Of a stretch of 64,000 nt of DNA, positions 1 to 8,206 are shown piece by piece. Below the pieces are notes generated by a model. The model saw nothing but the letters and a program-made list of their open reading frames with translations, was not told where the DNA came from and ran no database searches. The translations under genes were made by a program, and so were the position numbers. Each line of letters starts with the position of its first letter. Within the stretch, counting starts at the first letter, position 1. The stretch lies in assembly GCF_028682635.1 (NCBI RefSeq), contig NZ_JANHLK010000001.1, forward strand, positions 248,001-312,000, in the 5' to 3' direction. The DNA comes from Pseudomonas putida (GTDB taxonomy: Bacteria > Pseudomonadota > Gammaproteobacteria > Pseudomonadales > Pseudomonadaceae).

Positions 1-210
1 CAACAGGCGTCCGAGGTACGCCGCGGACAACATGCCGTGGGCGAACACATCGTCCATCCTCGACTTACGGGCGAAGTCGAGGTCGACGTGAATCGGGTTG
101 TGATCACCCGAAGCACCGCAGTACAAGGCGAGGGTGGTGCGGTTCACCGGCTGCAGCTTGAGCAGCGGGATCTCGTCACCGATCTGGATATCGGAAAATT
201 GAACGCTCAT
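1..210 (-). CDS. MaoC-like (R)-specific enoyl-CoA hydratase subunit, 3' end outside window
   Basis: Seventy codons are visible from the ATG at 210; the gene runs off the left edge. Residues about 32-39 read GDHNPIHV, the Asp-x4-His hydratase-2 motif of MaoC hot-dog proteins, so this should be a catalytically competent subunit that hydrates enoyl-CoA esters. A good ribosome site (taaggag) lies 6 nt upstream and overlaps the stop codon of the preceding gene, so the two are probably translationally coupled. The preceding gene encodes a MaoC-like partner that lacks the His. Such split pairs are known from sterol side-chain degradation (ChsH1/ChsH2 type). Family assignment is firm; the substrate is inferred from neighbours. 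Confidence 0.85.
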   Translation of the reverse strand, partial: MSVQFSDIQIGDEIPLLKLQPVNRTTLALYCGASGDHNPIHVDLDFARKSRMDDVFAHGMLSAAYLGRLL

Positions 211-219
211 GACGACTCC

Positions 220-663
220 TTAGCGCTGCACAAGGGAGGAGCGGATATCGGCGATGTGCTCGCCAGACTGGTTGGTCACTCGTGCTTCCATGACCACGAA
301 TTGCAGGGCGCCACCTTTCTTTTCGTAGATGTCGGAGATGAAGCCGTCGAACGTCAGCACATCGCCGGCATAGGCCATCTTGTGGTAGACGAAGGACTGC
401 TCGGCGTGAAGAACCCGGCCCAGGTCAAAGCCGACCAAATTGAGCAGCTCCACCACATCGCGGCCTTCGCTTTCCAGGCACTTGAGGAAGGTCGGAGGGA
501 CCGGCAAGGATTCGTGACCGGCCGCCTTCGCAGCGGCTTCGTCGGTGTAGACAGGATCGGTTTCGCCGATGGCCTTGGCGAAGAAGCGCAGGCGTCCTTT
601 TTCAACGTCGACGCTGTACGCGCCGGTTTTGTGCCCGATCAGATTTTTGTCTGTCATGTTCAC
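220..663 (-). CDS. MaoC_N/FAS1-like dehydratase-fold subunit, probably non-catalytic partner
   Basis: A 147-residue single hot-dog protein of the MaoC N-terminal (FAS1-like dehydratase) type. The position equivalent to the active-site motif reads GETDPVYTDEAAA, with Tyr where the catalytic His is expected, so it probably acts as a structural or substrate-binding partner of the downstream MaoC protein. The start is uncertain: GTG at 663 has AGGAG 4 nt upstream, while ATG at 657 has the same AGGAG 10 nt upstream. It lies between the thiolase gene and the catalytic MaoC gene on the same strand, with its stop codon inside the next ribosome site, consistent with a heteromeric hydratase. Confidence 0.85.
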   Translation of the reverse strand: MNMTDKNLIGHKTGAYSVDVEKGRLRFFAKAIGETDPVYTDEAAAKAAGHESLPVPPTFLKCLESEGRDVVELLNLVGFDLGRVLHAEQSFVYHKMAYAGDVLTFDGFISDIYEKKGGALQFVVMEARVTNQSGEHIADIRSSLVQR

Positions 664-699
664 TTGGCTCCTATGTCAAAACGCGCCTGAACAGGGCGA

Positions 700-1887
700 T
701 CAGTTCTTGCCAAACAGCGTGACGACGCAGGCGCCACCCAGGCCCAGGTTGTGTTGCAGGGCTATCTGCACACCTTCCACCTGGCGCTTGTTGGCGGTGC
801 CACGCAGTTGATGGGTCAGCTCATAGCATTGGGCAAGGCCGGTTGCACCCAGCGGGTGGCCCTTGGAAAGCAGACCGCCGGACGGGTTGGTCACGACTTG
901 GCCGCCGTAGGTGTTGTCGCCATCGCGGATGAACCGTTCGGCCTCGCCGATCGGGCACAAACCCAAGGCTTCATAGGTCAGCAGTTCGTTGTGGGCGAAG
1001 CAGTCGTGCAGTTCGACCACGCGGATGTCTTCGGGGCCGATGCCTGCTTGTTCGTAGACCTGATTGGCGGCCGCCTGGGCCATGTGAAAACCGGCGAAGC
1101 TGATCATCGACGGCGGGTCGAAGGACTCGACCACATCGGTAGTCATCGATTGGGCAAGGATCGCCACATCCGTGCGCAGGCCATGCTTTTTGGCAAAAGC
1201 TTCGCTGCAGACAATCGCAGCAGCACCACCGCAGGTCGGCGGGCACGCCATTAGGCGGGTCATGACACCCGGCCAGATGACCTTGTCGTTCATCACTTCT
1301 TCGGTGGTGACCACGTTCTTGAACAGCGCCAGCGGGTTGTTGGCAGCGTGGCGGCTGGCCTTGGCGCGGATCGCGGCAAAGGCTTCCATCGAGGTGCCGT
1401 AGCGTTGCATGTGTTCGCGACCGGCACCGCCGAAACCACGTAAGGCCTGAGGAATATCGGCGGCGTCGGCGGTGAGCGTCTCGAGTACATGAAGGAAACG
1501 TGCGCGTGGACGCGGGCGGTCATCCCAATGGGATCTCAGCGCGCCGGCCTGCATCTGCTCGAAGCCCAACGCCAGGGCGCATTCGACCTGTCCGCTGGCC
1601 ACGGCCGCACGGGCCAGGTAAAGGGCTGTGGAGCCGGTAGAACAGTTGTTGTTGACGTTGACCACCGGAATCCCGGTCAGGCCCACCTCATAAAGGGCGG
1701 TCTGGCCACTGGTGGAATCGCCGAACACGTAGCCCGTAAATGCCATCTGGATTTTGTCGTAGCTCAGGCCGGCGTCCTTCAGCGCAAGGCGCAACGCTTC
1801 TGCGCCCATTTCGGTGTAAGTGGGGCTGGCGCCCGGCTTGCTGAACGGAATCATGCCGACGCCGGCAACGATAACTTTATCGCTCAT
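700..1887 (-). CDS. SCP-x type thiolase / lipid-transfer protein-like acetyl-CoA acyltransferase
   Basis: A 395-residue thiolase-superfamily protein. The nucleophile Cys is at about residue 82 in VNNNCSTGSTALYLA. A His-Asp-Cys-Phe motif lies near residue 285 and GLLSKGHPLGATG near 340. This pattern belongs to the SCP-x/Ltp branch that cleaves 3-ketoacyl-CoA, or acts as an aldolase on side chains, rather than FadA. Enzymes of this branch often need a DUF35 partner; none is seen in the window, but one could lie left of position 1. The gene is in line with two MaoC subunits and an acyl-CoA dehydrogenase, so it would perform the last step of a side-chain beta-oxidation cycle. Confidence 0.88.
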   Translation of the reverse strand: MSDKVIVAGVGMIPFSKPGASPTYTEMGAEALRLALKDAGLSYDKIQMAFTGYVFGDSTSGQTALYEVGLTGIPVVNVNNNCSTGSTALYLARAAVASGQVECALALGFEQMQAGALRSHWDDRPRPRARFLHVLETLTADAADIPQALRGFGGAGREHMQRYGTSMEAFAAIRAKASRHAANNPLALFKNVVTTEEVMNDKVIWPGVMTRLMACPPTCGGAAAIVCSEAFAKKHGLRTDVAILAQSMTTDVVESFDPPSMISFAGFHMAQAAANQVYEQAGIGPEDIRVVELHDCFAHNELLTYEALGLCPIGEAERFIRDGDNTYGGQVVTNPSGGLLSKGHPLGATGLAQCYELTHQLRGTANKRQVEGVQIALQHNLGLGGACVVTLFGKN

Positions 1888-1917
1888 GTCGTGGGTCTCG
1901 CTGGAAGAAGAGGGGGA

Positions 1918-3057
1918 TCAAAGTTTGCGAGCGATCAATTCGCGCTGAACTTCGTTGGTGCCACCGAAGACCCGGGATATGCGCAGGTCGACAAAGGCGC
2001 GGGCAATCGGATACTCGAGCATGTAGCCGTAACCACCGTGCAACTGGACCATGTCATCCAGGTGCTTCCACAGGGTCTCGGTGGCGAACAGCTTGGCGAT
2101 GGCGGCCTCTTCCACGGTCAGCTTGCGGCGCATGTGTTCGCTGATGTAGTAATCGATCATGGTGCGTACCGCGACCGAGGCGGCCTTGGCATCGGCCAGT
2201 TTGAATTTGGTGTTCTGGAAATCCCACACAGATTGACCGAAGGCCTTGCGGTCCTTGACGTACTCAAGGGTCAGCTCAAGCAGGCGCTCAAGATGAATAG
2301 CCGCGTAGATGGCGATACCCAGCCGCTCTTGTGGCAGCTCCTGCATCATGTAGACGAAGCCTTTGCCTTCCTCGCCCAGCAGGTTGCCGACGGGTACGCG
2401 CACATCGTCGAAAAACATCTCCGCGGTGTCGGAAGCTCGCTGGCCGACCTTGTCGAGCTTGCGGCCACGACGGAAGCCTTCGCGAGTGGTTTCAACCATG
2501 ATCAGGCTGATGCCTTTGGAGCCTGCCGCGGGATCGGTCCTGCAGGCCAGCAGTACCATGTCGCAATTGATGCCATTGCTGATGAAGGTCTTGCTGCCAT
2601 TGATGACGTATTCGTCGCCATCGCGGATTGCGGTGGTGCGCGCAGCTTTCAGGTCACTGCCGCTGCCCGGTTCGGTCATGCCGAGGGCGAGGATGGTTTC
2701 GCCACTGCAGATGCTCGGCAGCCAACGATGTTTTTGTTCTTCAGTACCGAAACGCACGATGTACATCGCAATGATGTCCGAGTGCAGGCCGAAACTGACA
2801 CCAGACACGCCAGCCCGGTGCATTTCCTCGTTTATGACCGTCGCGTGGCCGAAGTCTCCGCCGCCTCCGCCATACGCCGCAGGAACCATGGAGCACAACA
2901 AACCTTCGCGGCCTGCCTTGAGCCAGGTCTGGCGGTCGACCTTGCCGGCCTCGTCCCATTCGGCCTGACGGGGCACGCATTCGCGTTCGAAGAAGCGGCG
3001 GGCGGTTTCGCGGAACATCTCGTGGTCTTCGCGAAAGATGGATCGTTGAATGTGCAT
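1918..3057 (-). CDS. Acyl-CoA dehydrogenase (FAD)
   Basis: A 379-residue acyl-CoA dehydrogenase, complete for the family. It shows the FAD/substrate signatures LALGMTEPGSGSDLKAA and GGYGYMLEYPIARAFVDLR, and the C-terminal RVFGGTNEVQ. The glutamate of the usual Tyr-Glu-Gly-Thr is replaced by Gly, so the catalytic base must lie elsewhere, as in the isovaleryl-CoA dehydrogenase branch that accepts branched substrates. The ATG at 3057 is chosen because GGAG lies 6 nt upstream; 48 further in-frame codons upstream are low-complexity and have no ribosome site. It is the first gene of the leftward block with thiolase and MaoC genes, divergent from the secreted protein at 3354. Confidence 0.9.
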   Translation of the reverse strand: MHIQRSIFREDHEMFRETARRFFERECVPRQAEWDEAGKVDRQTWLKAGREGLLCSMVPAAYGGGGGDFGHATVINEEMHRAGVSGVSFGLHSDIIAMYIVRFGTEEQKHRWLPSICSGETILALGMTEPGSGSDLKAARTTAIRDGDEYVINGSKTFISNGINCDMVLLACRTDPAAGSKGISLIMVETTREGFRRGRKLDKVGQRASDTAEMFFDDVRVPVGNLLGEEGKGFVYMMQELPQERLGIAIYAAIHLERLLELTLEYVKDRKAFGQSVWDFQNTKFKLADAKAASVAVRTMIDYYISEHMRRKLTVEEAAIAKLFATETLWKHLDDMVQLHGGYGYMLEYPIARAFVDLRISRVFGGTNEVQRELIARKL

Positions 3058-3353
3058 TACGGACTCCAGTGTCTGTAAAAGGATCGGCAGGCGACTCCTG
3101 GGGGTGAGCCATGTGTACGAGGGACTGGAGGAATGCTGCCGGGGTGGCTGTCGGGGTATCCCTCCCCACGGTGGGGGGGGATGAAAGTTCTCGGAACTCA
3201 CGGTGGCGCTTCACCGACAGGCCATCAGGGGTGCCCCTACTCATCGTGGGGGGGGGAGTGAGTGGCGGGGGCTTCGTAGGCTCTGCGTCGCAGGTGTTGC
3301 TCCAGCGCGTTTAGCGCCATGACACCGAGTTCATTCCTTCAAGGAGTTGCACA
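3058..3353. promoter_or_regulatory. Divergent intergenic region with two poly-G palindromic elements
   Basis: This 296-nt gap separates two divergently read genes and must carry both promoters. Two similar G-rich elements stand out: CCCCACGGTGGGG at 3164-3176, running into a G8 tract ending at 3180, and CCCCTAC-N5-GTGGGG starting at 3234, running into a G10 tract ending at about 3256. Each pairs C4 with G4 or more around GTGG. They may be a repeated operator or form G-rich structure. No recognised sigma factor site was identified with confidence. A ribosome site (aaggag) at 3341 precedes the right-hand gene. Confidence 0.4.
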
Positions 3354-5066
3354 ATGAGAAGCATAACAATCACAAAGCTTCGCTTCGCACAGTTGGGCGC
3401 AGGCCTGGCACTGGCCGGTTTGTCCGTCATGGCGACTGCCCAGTCTGCCCCGCCGATGAACCCTTATCTGGCCCAGACCTTCAGCAATCAGGCACATTGG
3501 AACAGCGCCCAGACCGACAGCACCGAGATTGCGGTGCCGCGTGGTTCCTACGAGCTGACACCGGAGTCGGTGACTTACCTGCCCAGCGATGCGGGCGGCA
3601 TGCCGCATTTCGTCGACAAGGTGGGTGATACCATGGTCACGTGGTGGTGGTCTGGCCTTGGCTTGCGCAAGTTCAACAAAGTCGACGGCAAACTGGTTGA
3701 AGTGGCACGCACCGAAATGCCGCTGAAGTTGCCCGAGTTTCAAAAGGTCAGCGACGAGCAACGCCTCAAGCAAACCCAGGATGTCAAACGGTTGCTCGAC
3801 AACAAGGACGAGCAGGGGTTGCTCGACTACATGCGCGGGCAACCGAACCGGATGATCAGCAGCATCAACGATCAGCTGCGTGGCGGCGCGCTCTATTCAA
3901 TGTTGACCCGTGAGGATGCCTTCATCGGTGCGGGTGGCCGGCAGATTTTCCGCGTCGATCAACTCGATCCAAAAAAACCGAACTCGGGCATGGGGGCACC
4001 GTTGGTACGTGTGCTGCCCGAGACGCTCTACGACAACGAGAAGGTCAAGCGCGGCACTGATTTTCCGGTCGACTTCAACTTCGGCATGGGCATGACCTTC
4101 AACGGCTTTCTGGTCCTCAACACCGTTGGGGGCAAAGTCATCACCCTCGATCCGAAAACCCTCGAAATTGTCGACATTTATGCCGTCGAAGGCGCGGATG
4201 AATTGTTCCTCAATGGTTTTGCCAATGGCGATGAGGCGGGTGGCGGGGCGGTCTATGTGGCTTCGAACCAGAACATGTACCGTCTGGTGGTGGATGCCAA
4301 GGGCAAGATTCACAGCGACGAGGCCAGCGGCGCCTGGAAAGCGGCCTATGACCGTGGCATTCGTATCTCTGCCTTGAAAGTCGCCGACGGTACGGGGTCG
4401 ACCCCGACACTGATGGGCTTCGGGCCGGACGAAGACAAGCTTGTGGTGATCACCGACGGCGCGCAGAAAATGCGTCTGGTGGCTTTCTGGCGCGACCAGT
4501 TGCCGGCCGGCTGGAAGCAGAAGCCCGGCACGCTCTCGGCACGCATCGCTGACCAACAGCAAGTGGACATGGGCGCCGACGTGGAAACCGTGCAGTCCGA
4601 GCAATCGGTGTCGACCTACGGCGACTACGCCTTCGTGGTCAACAACATCATCAGCAAGGATGCCCCTTACCTGGCGCGTGACAACTACTACGTGAGCATG
4701 CTCAACGGTGCTACGCGTCCGGGGCCGAAAGGTGTGGCGATGTTGAAGTGGGACCAAAGCAGCGATGGCTGGAAACAGTTGTGGATGCGCAACGACGTGT
4801 CGTCGATCTCCACGGTGCCGATGATCAGTGGTGGCGGCCGGATGGCGATCATTGATGGTTATTTCACTCGCGACTGGAATGACCGCTATCACATCGGCAT
4901 GGACCTCGACAGCGGCGACACCGTGTTGAAGATCCATACCGGCAGCGATCCCCGGTTCAATGGCATGTACTCGGCGATCAAGGTCAACGAATCCGGCGCG
5001 ATTCAGTACGGCATGGCCTTCGGTCTGGTCCGTCTGGATACCACCAAAATGAAAAAACTCGATTGA
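3354..5066 (+). CDS. Secreted protein of unknown function, predicted beta-propeller-like
   Basis: A 570-residue protein with a classic Sec signal (Arg/Lys start, hydrophobic stretch to about residue 26, cleavage near ATAQ-SAPP). The mature part is rich in Trp/Gly/Asp turns and short beta-strand-like repeats such as GGKVITLDPKTLEIVDIYAV and GGAVYVASNQNMYRLVVDAK, which suggests a beta-propeller. I see no heme, PQQ or lipid-attachment motif that I can name. It starts at ATG 3354 with AAGGAG 7 nt upstream and is followed after 78 nt by an aldehyde dehydrogenase. Position suggests a periplasmic role in uptake, binding or first oxidation of the catabolic substrate. Function unknown. Confidence 0.8.
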   Translation: MRSITITKLRFAQLGAGLALAGLSVMATAQSAPPMNPYLAQTFSNQAHWNSAQTDSTEIAVPRGSYELTPESVTYLPSDAGGMPHFVDKVGDTMVTWWWSGLGLRKFNKVDGKLVEVARTEMPLKLPEFQKVSDEQRLKQTQDVKRLLDNKDEQGLLDYMRGQPNRMISSINDQLRGGALYSMLTREDAFIGAGGRQIFRVDQLDPKKPNSGMGAPLVRVLPETLYDNEKVKRGTDFPVDFNFGMGMTFNGFLVLNTVGGKVITLDPKTLEIVDIYAVEGADELFLNGFANGDEAGGGAVYVASNQNMYRLVVDAKGKIHSDEASGAWKAAYDRGIRISALKVADGTGSTPTLMGFGPDEDKLVVITDGAQKMRLVAFWRDQLPAGWKQKPGTLSARIADQQQVDMGADVETVQSEQSVSTYGDYAFVVNNIISKDAPYLARDNYYVSMLNGATRPGPKGVAMLKWDQSSDGWKQLWMRNDVSSISTVPMISGGGRMAIIDGYFTRDWNDRYHIGMDLDSGDTVLKIHTGSDPRFNGMYSAIKVNESGAIQYGMAFGLVRLDTTKMKKLD

Positions 5067-5144
5067 CCTGTAGCGGCGCGGGAGCAGTGCCCCGCGCCCA
5101 CCTGAAGGGTCGTATCAACCCACAATGAGAAGGTAAACCCTCCA

Positions 5145-6557
5145 ATGAGCAACATCGAATTACCTGAAGTGGTGCGCATGCGTGGAATCCTCGCCATGCA
5201 GCGAACCGCGTATCTGTCGAATGACATCTGGACTGCCGAGCAACGCTGCGAATTGTTCGATCGGCTGATCGGCATGCTGGTCGAATACAAACAGGAAATC
5301 GTTGAGGCGACGGCGGCCGACTTCGGCCATCGCAGCCACGACCTGACGCGCATCATCGACCTGCTGGGCCCGCTCTCATCGTTGAAGAAAACCAGGGCCA
5401 GGATTGCTGAGTGGATGCAACCCGAGCAGCGTGCCGCCGACCGTGGCGAGGCTTGGATTCAGTATCAGCCGCTGGGCGTGGTGGGTATTGTTACGGCCTG
5501 GAATTTCCCGGTGGGCATGGTCATCCAGGGGCTGGCCAGTGCGCTGTCGGCCGGTAACCGGGCGATGGTCAAAGTCTCTGAATTGAACCCCAAATGTGCC
5601 GAACTGATGCAACGGATGTTTAGCGCCACCTTCGCCGAAGATGAGATCGCCATCGTCACCGGTGACGCACAGGTCGGCCAGGCGTTCTGCAGTCTGCCAT
5701 TCGATCATCTGCTGTTCACGGGTGCCAGCAGCGTTGGCAAGCATGTGATGCGCGCCGCTGCCGAGAACCTGGTGCCGGTTACTCTGGAGCTGGGTGGGAA
5801 GTCGCCAGCTATCGTCTCCCGTTCCGCTGACCTCAAGGCAGCTGCGAGCAAGATCCTGGCGGGCAAGTTATTGAATGCTGGCCAGGTCTGCCTTGCACCG
5901 GATCACGTGTTTGTTCCCGAAGAATCGATGGAGGAGTTCATCGAGCATGCCAAAACGGCGGTCGCCAAATGTTATCCGAGCCTCAAGGGCAATCCGGATT
6001 ACACCTCGGTAATTAACACCCGCCACTACGAGCGTCTGCTGGGCTACCTCGAGGAGGCCCGTGCGGCTGGCGTCGATTTGATCGAGTTGAATCCGGCGCA
6101 GGAAGATTTCGCTGATCAGCCACATCACAAGATGATCCCGACCTTGCTGTGCGATCCGGGTGACGAGCTGAAGATCATGCAGGAAGAGATCTTCGGGCCG
6201 CTGTTGCCAATCAAGCCTTATAAGGACATGCGTGAGGTGGTTGCCTACATCAACGCTCATCCGCGTCCGCTAGGGCTTTACTACTTCGGCAGTGATGCGG
6301 CCGAGGAAAAGTTTGTCCTCGAGCGCACCGTTTCGGGTGGAGTGACGATCAACAACGTGGCCCTGCACGCCAGTGTCGACAGTCTGCCTTTCGGCGGGGT
6401 TGGCAACAGCGGGATGGGCAGTTATCTGGGGCACCAGGGCTTTGTCACCTTCAGCCATCCGAAGCCGGTCCTGCGAGCCGCAGACGGTCCGGACATCACC
6501 CGGCCACCCTTCACCGAGCAGGTGCGGCAGATGGTGGATGCGATGATCAAGCGATAG
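5145..6557 (+). CDS. Aldehyde dehydrogenase, coniferyl-aldehyde dehydrogenase-like
   Basis: A 470-residue NAD(P)-dependent aldehyde dehydrogenase. Visible are the cofactor-site WNFPVGMVIQGLASALSAGN, FTGASSVGKHVM, the general-base region VTLELGGKSP and the catalytic Cys249 in NAGQVCLAP, plus the C-terminal LPFGGVGNSGMG. The N-terminal form and lack of an extended tail resemble the coniferyl-aldehyde (CalB) group, which accepts bulky aromatic or allylic aldehydes. It probably converts the aldehyde made by the alcohol dehydrogenase at 10549 to an acid. A strong terminator follows at 6573. The ribosome site (gagaagg) is rather far, about 11 nt, from ATG. Confidence 0.88.
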   Translation: MSNIELPEVVRMRGILAMQRTAYLSNDIWTAEQRCELFDRLIGMLVEYKQEIVEATAADFGHRSHDLTRIIDLLGPLSSLKKTRARIAEWMQPEQRAADRGEAWIQYQPLGVVGIVTAWNFPVGMVIQGLASALSAGNRAMVKVSELNPKCAELMQRMFSATFAEDEIAIVTGDAQVGQAFCSLPFDHLLFTGASSVGKHVMRAAAENLVPVTLELGGKSPAIVSRSADLKAAASKILAGKLLNAGQVCLAPDHVFVPEESMEEFIEHAKTAVAKCYPSLKGNPDYTSVINTRHYERLLGYLEEARAAGVDLIELNPAQEDFADQPHHKMIPTLLCDPGDELKIMQEEIFGPLLPIKPYKDMREVVAYINAHPRPLGLYYFGSDAAEEKFVLERTVSGGVTINNVALHASVDSLPFGGVGNSGMGSYLGHQGFVTFSHPKPVLRAADGPDITRPPFTEQVRQMVDAMIKR

Positions 6558-6572
6558 TGCTGGAGGATATGG

Positions 6573-6606
6573 CGCCCACCGGTGTGAACCGGTGGGCGTT
6601 TCTTTT
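6573..6606 (+). terminator. Intrinsic terminator after aldehyde dehydrogenase
   Basis: An 11-bp perfect stem (CGCCCACCGGT at 6573-6583 with its complement at 6588-6598), loop gtga, followed by TTTCTTTT. It ends the rightward transcript just before the convergent TetR gene. Confidence 0.9.
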
Positions 6607-6617
6607 ATTGCCGCGAA

Positions 6618-7265
6618 TTAATCGCAGGGTGAGGTCAGCAAGGTCTTGATGAGTCGACGCAGTTGCTTGTGCAGAAGCGCCGGATCGGCTGTCGAAGGAT
6701 CGAGCAGCAGCTGAAGCATCATGCCGCGCATTGTTCCAATCAGCAGCGTAGAGGCTGTCAGCGGATCGGTATCGGCAGGGATCTCGCCGTTGGCGATGCC
6801 GATTTCCACCTGTTTGGCCAGGATCAGTCGTACGGAATGGTTGTACTCGGCCAGTATCGCTGCGGATTCCGACTCAACCGTCACACCCTCTGCCATCAAG
6901 GCGAGTAAAGCGCGGGCGTTGGTCCATTCGGCGTCGTCGCGCAGGAAGTATGCATCGATGTAGCCAAGCAAGGTGTCCAGTCCCGGCTCGCGTCGGGGCG
7001 CCTTGTCTTCGACGACATCCATGAACCTAGTATTTACGTACCCGGCCAAAGCACGTAGCAGGCCAGCCTTGGTGCCGAAGTGATGTGCTGCCAGGCCGCG
7101 ACTGTAACCGGCTTGTAGACCGACCTCGGCCAAAGTAATGCCAATCCAGCCTTTACGCGCGACGATCTGGCGTGCCGCCTCCAACATGCAGTGTTCTGCC
7201 TGGGCGCGCATTTCCGCTTTGGATCGACGCGCGGTGTTCAGGGTGCTTTGGTCGGAAGTGTTCAT
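6618..7265 (-). CDS. TetR/AcrR family transcriptional regulator
   Basis: A 215-residue regulator. The N-terminal TetR helix-turn-helix spans about residues 20-66 (ITLAEVGLQAGYSRGLAAHHF, then GTKAGLLRALAGYV), followed by an all-helical ligand domain. ATG 7265 is used because the conserved domain begins soon after; its ribosome site is weak. It lies 10 nt after the enoyl-CoA hydratase stop codon on the same strand, so the two are co-transcribed from the divergent promoter at about 8065-8206. That promoter carries a 26-bp perfect palindrome, making autoregulation and control of the rightward operon likely. The effector is probably a CoA ester or acid of the pathway (inference). Confidence 0.88.
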   Translation of the reverse strand: MNTSDQSTLNTARRSKAEMRAQAEHCMLEAARQIVARKGWIGITLAEVGLQAGYSRGLAAHHFGTKAGLLRALAGYVNTRFMDVVEDKAPRREPGLDTLLGYIDAYFLRDDAEWTNARALLALMAEGVTVESESAAILAEYNHSVRLILAKQVEIGIANGEIPADTDPLTASTLLIGTMRGMMLQLLLDPSTADPALLHKQLRRLIKTLLTSPCD

Positions 7266-7275
7266 GGACGAATGA

Positions 7276-8064
7276 TCAATTACCGGTGAATTCAGGAACG
7301 CGACGCTCGCGCATCGCCTTGTTGCCCTCGGCAAAATCGCTGGTGAGGACCTGCCACTCTTGTTCGGTGGCCTCGCGGTCGATGATTGCATCCACTGAGT
7401 CAGCGAGGCCGGCACGTAGCGTCTGGCGGCTTGACATGACGGCAAGGGGGGCACTCAGAGCGATTTCTTCAGCAAGGGCGCGAGCAGCCTGACGTTCTTC
7501 GCCAGGCGCCGCAAGCACATCCGCCAGACCGATACGGACGCCTTCTGCGCCATCGATGCGACGCCCGGTGGCGATCAACAGAGACGCCATCTGGAGGCCA
7601 ACGAGGCGCGGCAGCGTAACAGAAATGCCGAAGCCTTGGTGCATGCCAAGGCGATTGAAATTGGCAGAGAAACGGGCCTTCTCGCTGGTGACGCGGTAGT
7701 CGCCAACCAGTGCCAGGCCCAGGCCTCCACCGATGGCGGCACCTTCTACCACGACGATCAATGGCTTGGCCGTGCGGAACAGGCCCACGGCGTGTTTGTA
7801 CAGTTGACGAGGAAGAATTTTTTCACCGGTCTGCGCCAATCCACTGAAGTCGGCACCTGCACAAAATGTCTTACCCTCGGCTTGCAGGATAACGACGCGG
7901 CAGGTCGGCAACTGGTCCAGATACTCCAGTGCGGCCTGCAAATCCATGATCAGTTCCTGATCGAAAAAGTTAAGCGGCGGACGGCTGAATTCCAGCGTGG
8001 CGATGTGCCCTTGCAGTTCAAGGGTCAAGCCACGGCCGGGATTGAAGGAGGCGAGGGTAGTCAT
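7276..8064 (-). CDS. Enoyl-CoA hydratase/isomerase (crotonase family)
   Basis: A 262-residue crotonase-fold protein. The oxyanion-hole signatures are EGKTFCAGADFSG and EGAAIGGGLGLALVGDYRV. The latter has Gly/Leu where classical hydratases carry a catalytic Glu, so the exact reaction (hydratase, isomerase or other) is open. ATG 8064 has GGAG 6 nt upstream. It forms a leftward two-gene operon with the TetR regulator and faces the acyl-CoA dehydrogenase pair across a shared operator region. Confidence 0.87.
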   Translation of the reverse strand: MTTLASFNPGRGLTLELQGHIATLEFSRPPLNFFDQELIMDLQAALEYLDQLPTCRVVILQAEGKTFCAGADFSGLAQTGEKILPRQLYKHAVGLFRTAKPLIVVVEGAAIGGGLGLALVGDYRVTSEKARFSANFNRLGMHQGFGISVTLPRLVGLQMASLLIATGRRIDGAEGVRIGLADVLAAPGEERQAARALAEEIALSAPLAVMSSRQTLRAGLADSVDAIIDREATEQEWQVLTSDFAEGNKAMRERRVPEFTGN

Positions 8065-8141
8065 CAAATGCTCCGAACGGGATGGGAAAACAGACTGGAT
8101 CGATGGCGCTTGATCCCAGAACAAGAATGCTGATAGCTTAT

Positions 8142-8167
8142 TCGCTTGTTGGTCGGCCAACAAGCGA
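8142..8167. promoter_or_regulatory. 26-bp palindromic operator, probable TetR binding site
   Basis: Perfect inverted repeat: TCGCTTGTTGG at 8142-8152, spacer TCGG, complement CCAACAAGCGA at 8157-8167. It lies between the divergent enoyl-CoA hydratase-tetR operon and the dehydrogenase operon. Its size and symmetry fit a TetR-dimer operator for the regulator at 6618-7265. Confidence 0.75.
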
Positions 8168-8206
8168 CATTGGTCGCCTGTCCCTAAAATTCAAAGAGCA
8201 AATACC

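Noticed and set aside
1489-3078. 529-codon plus-strand frame opposite the acyl-CoA dehydrogenase and thiolase
   Set aside because: Shadow frame; the minus strand carries complete catalytic motifs and ribosome sites.
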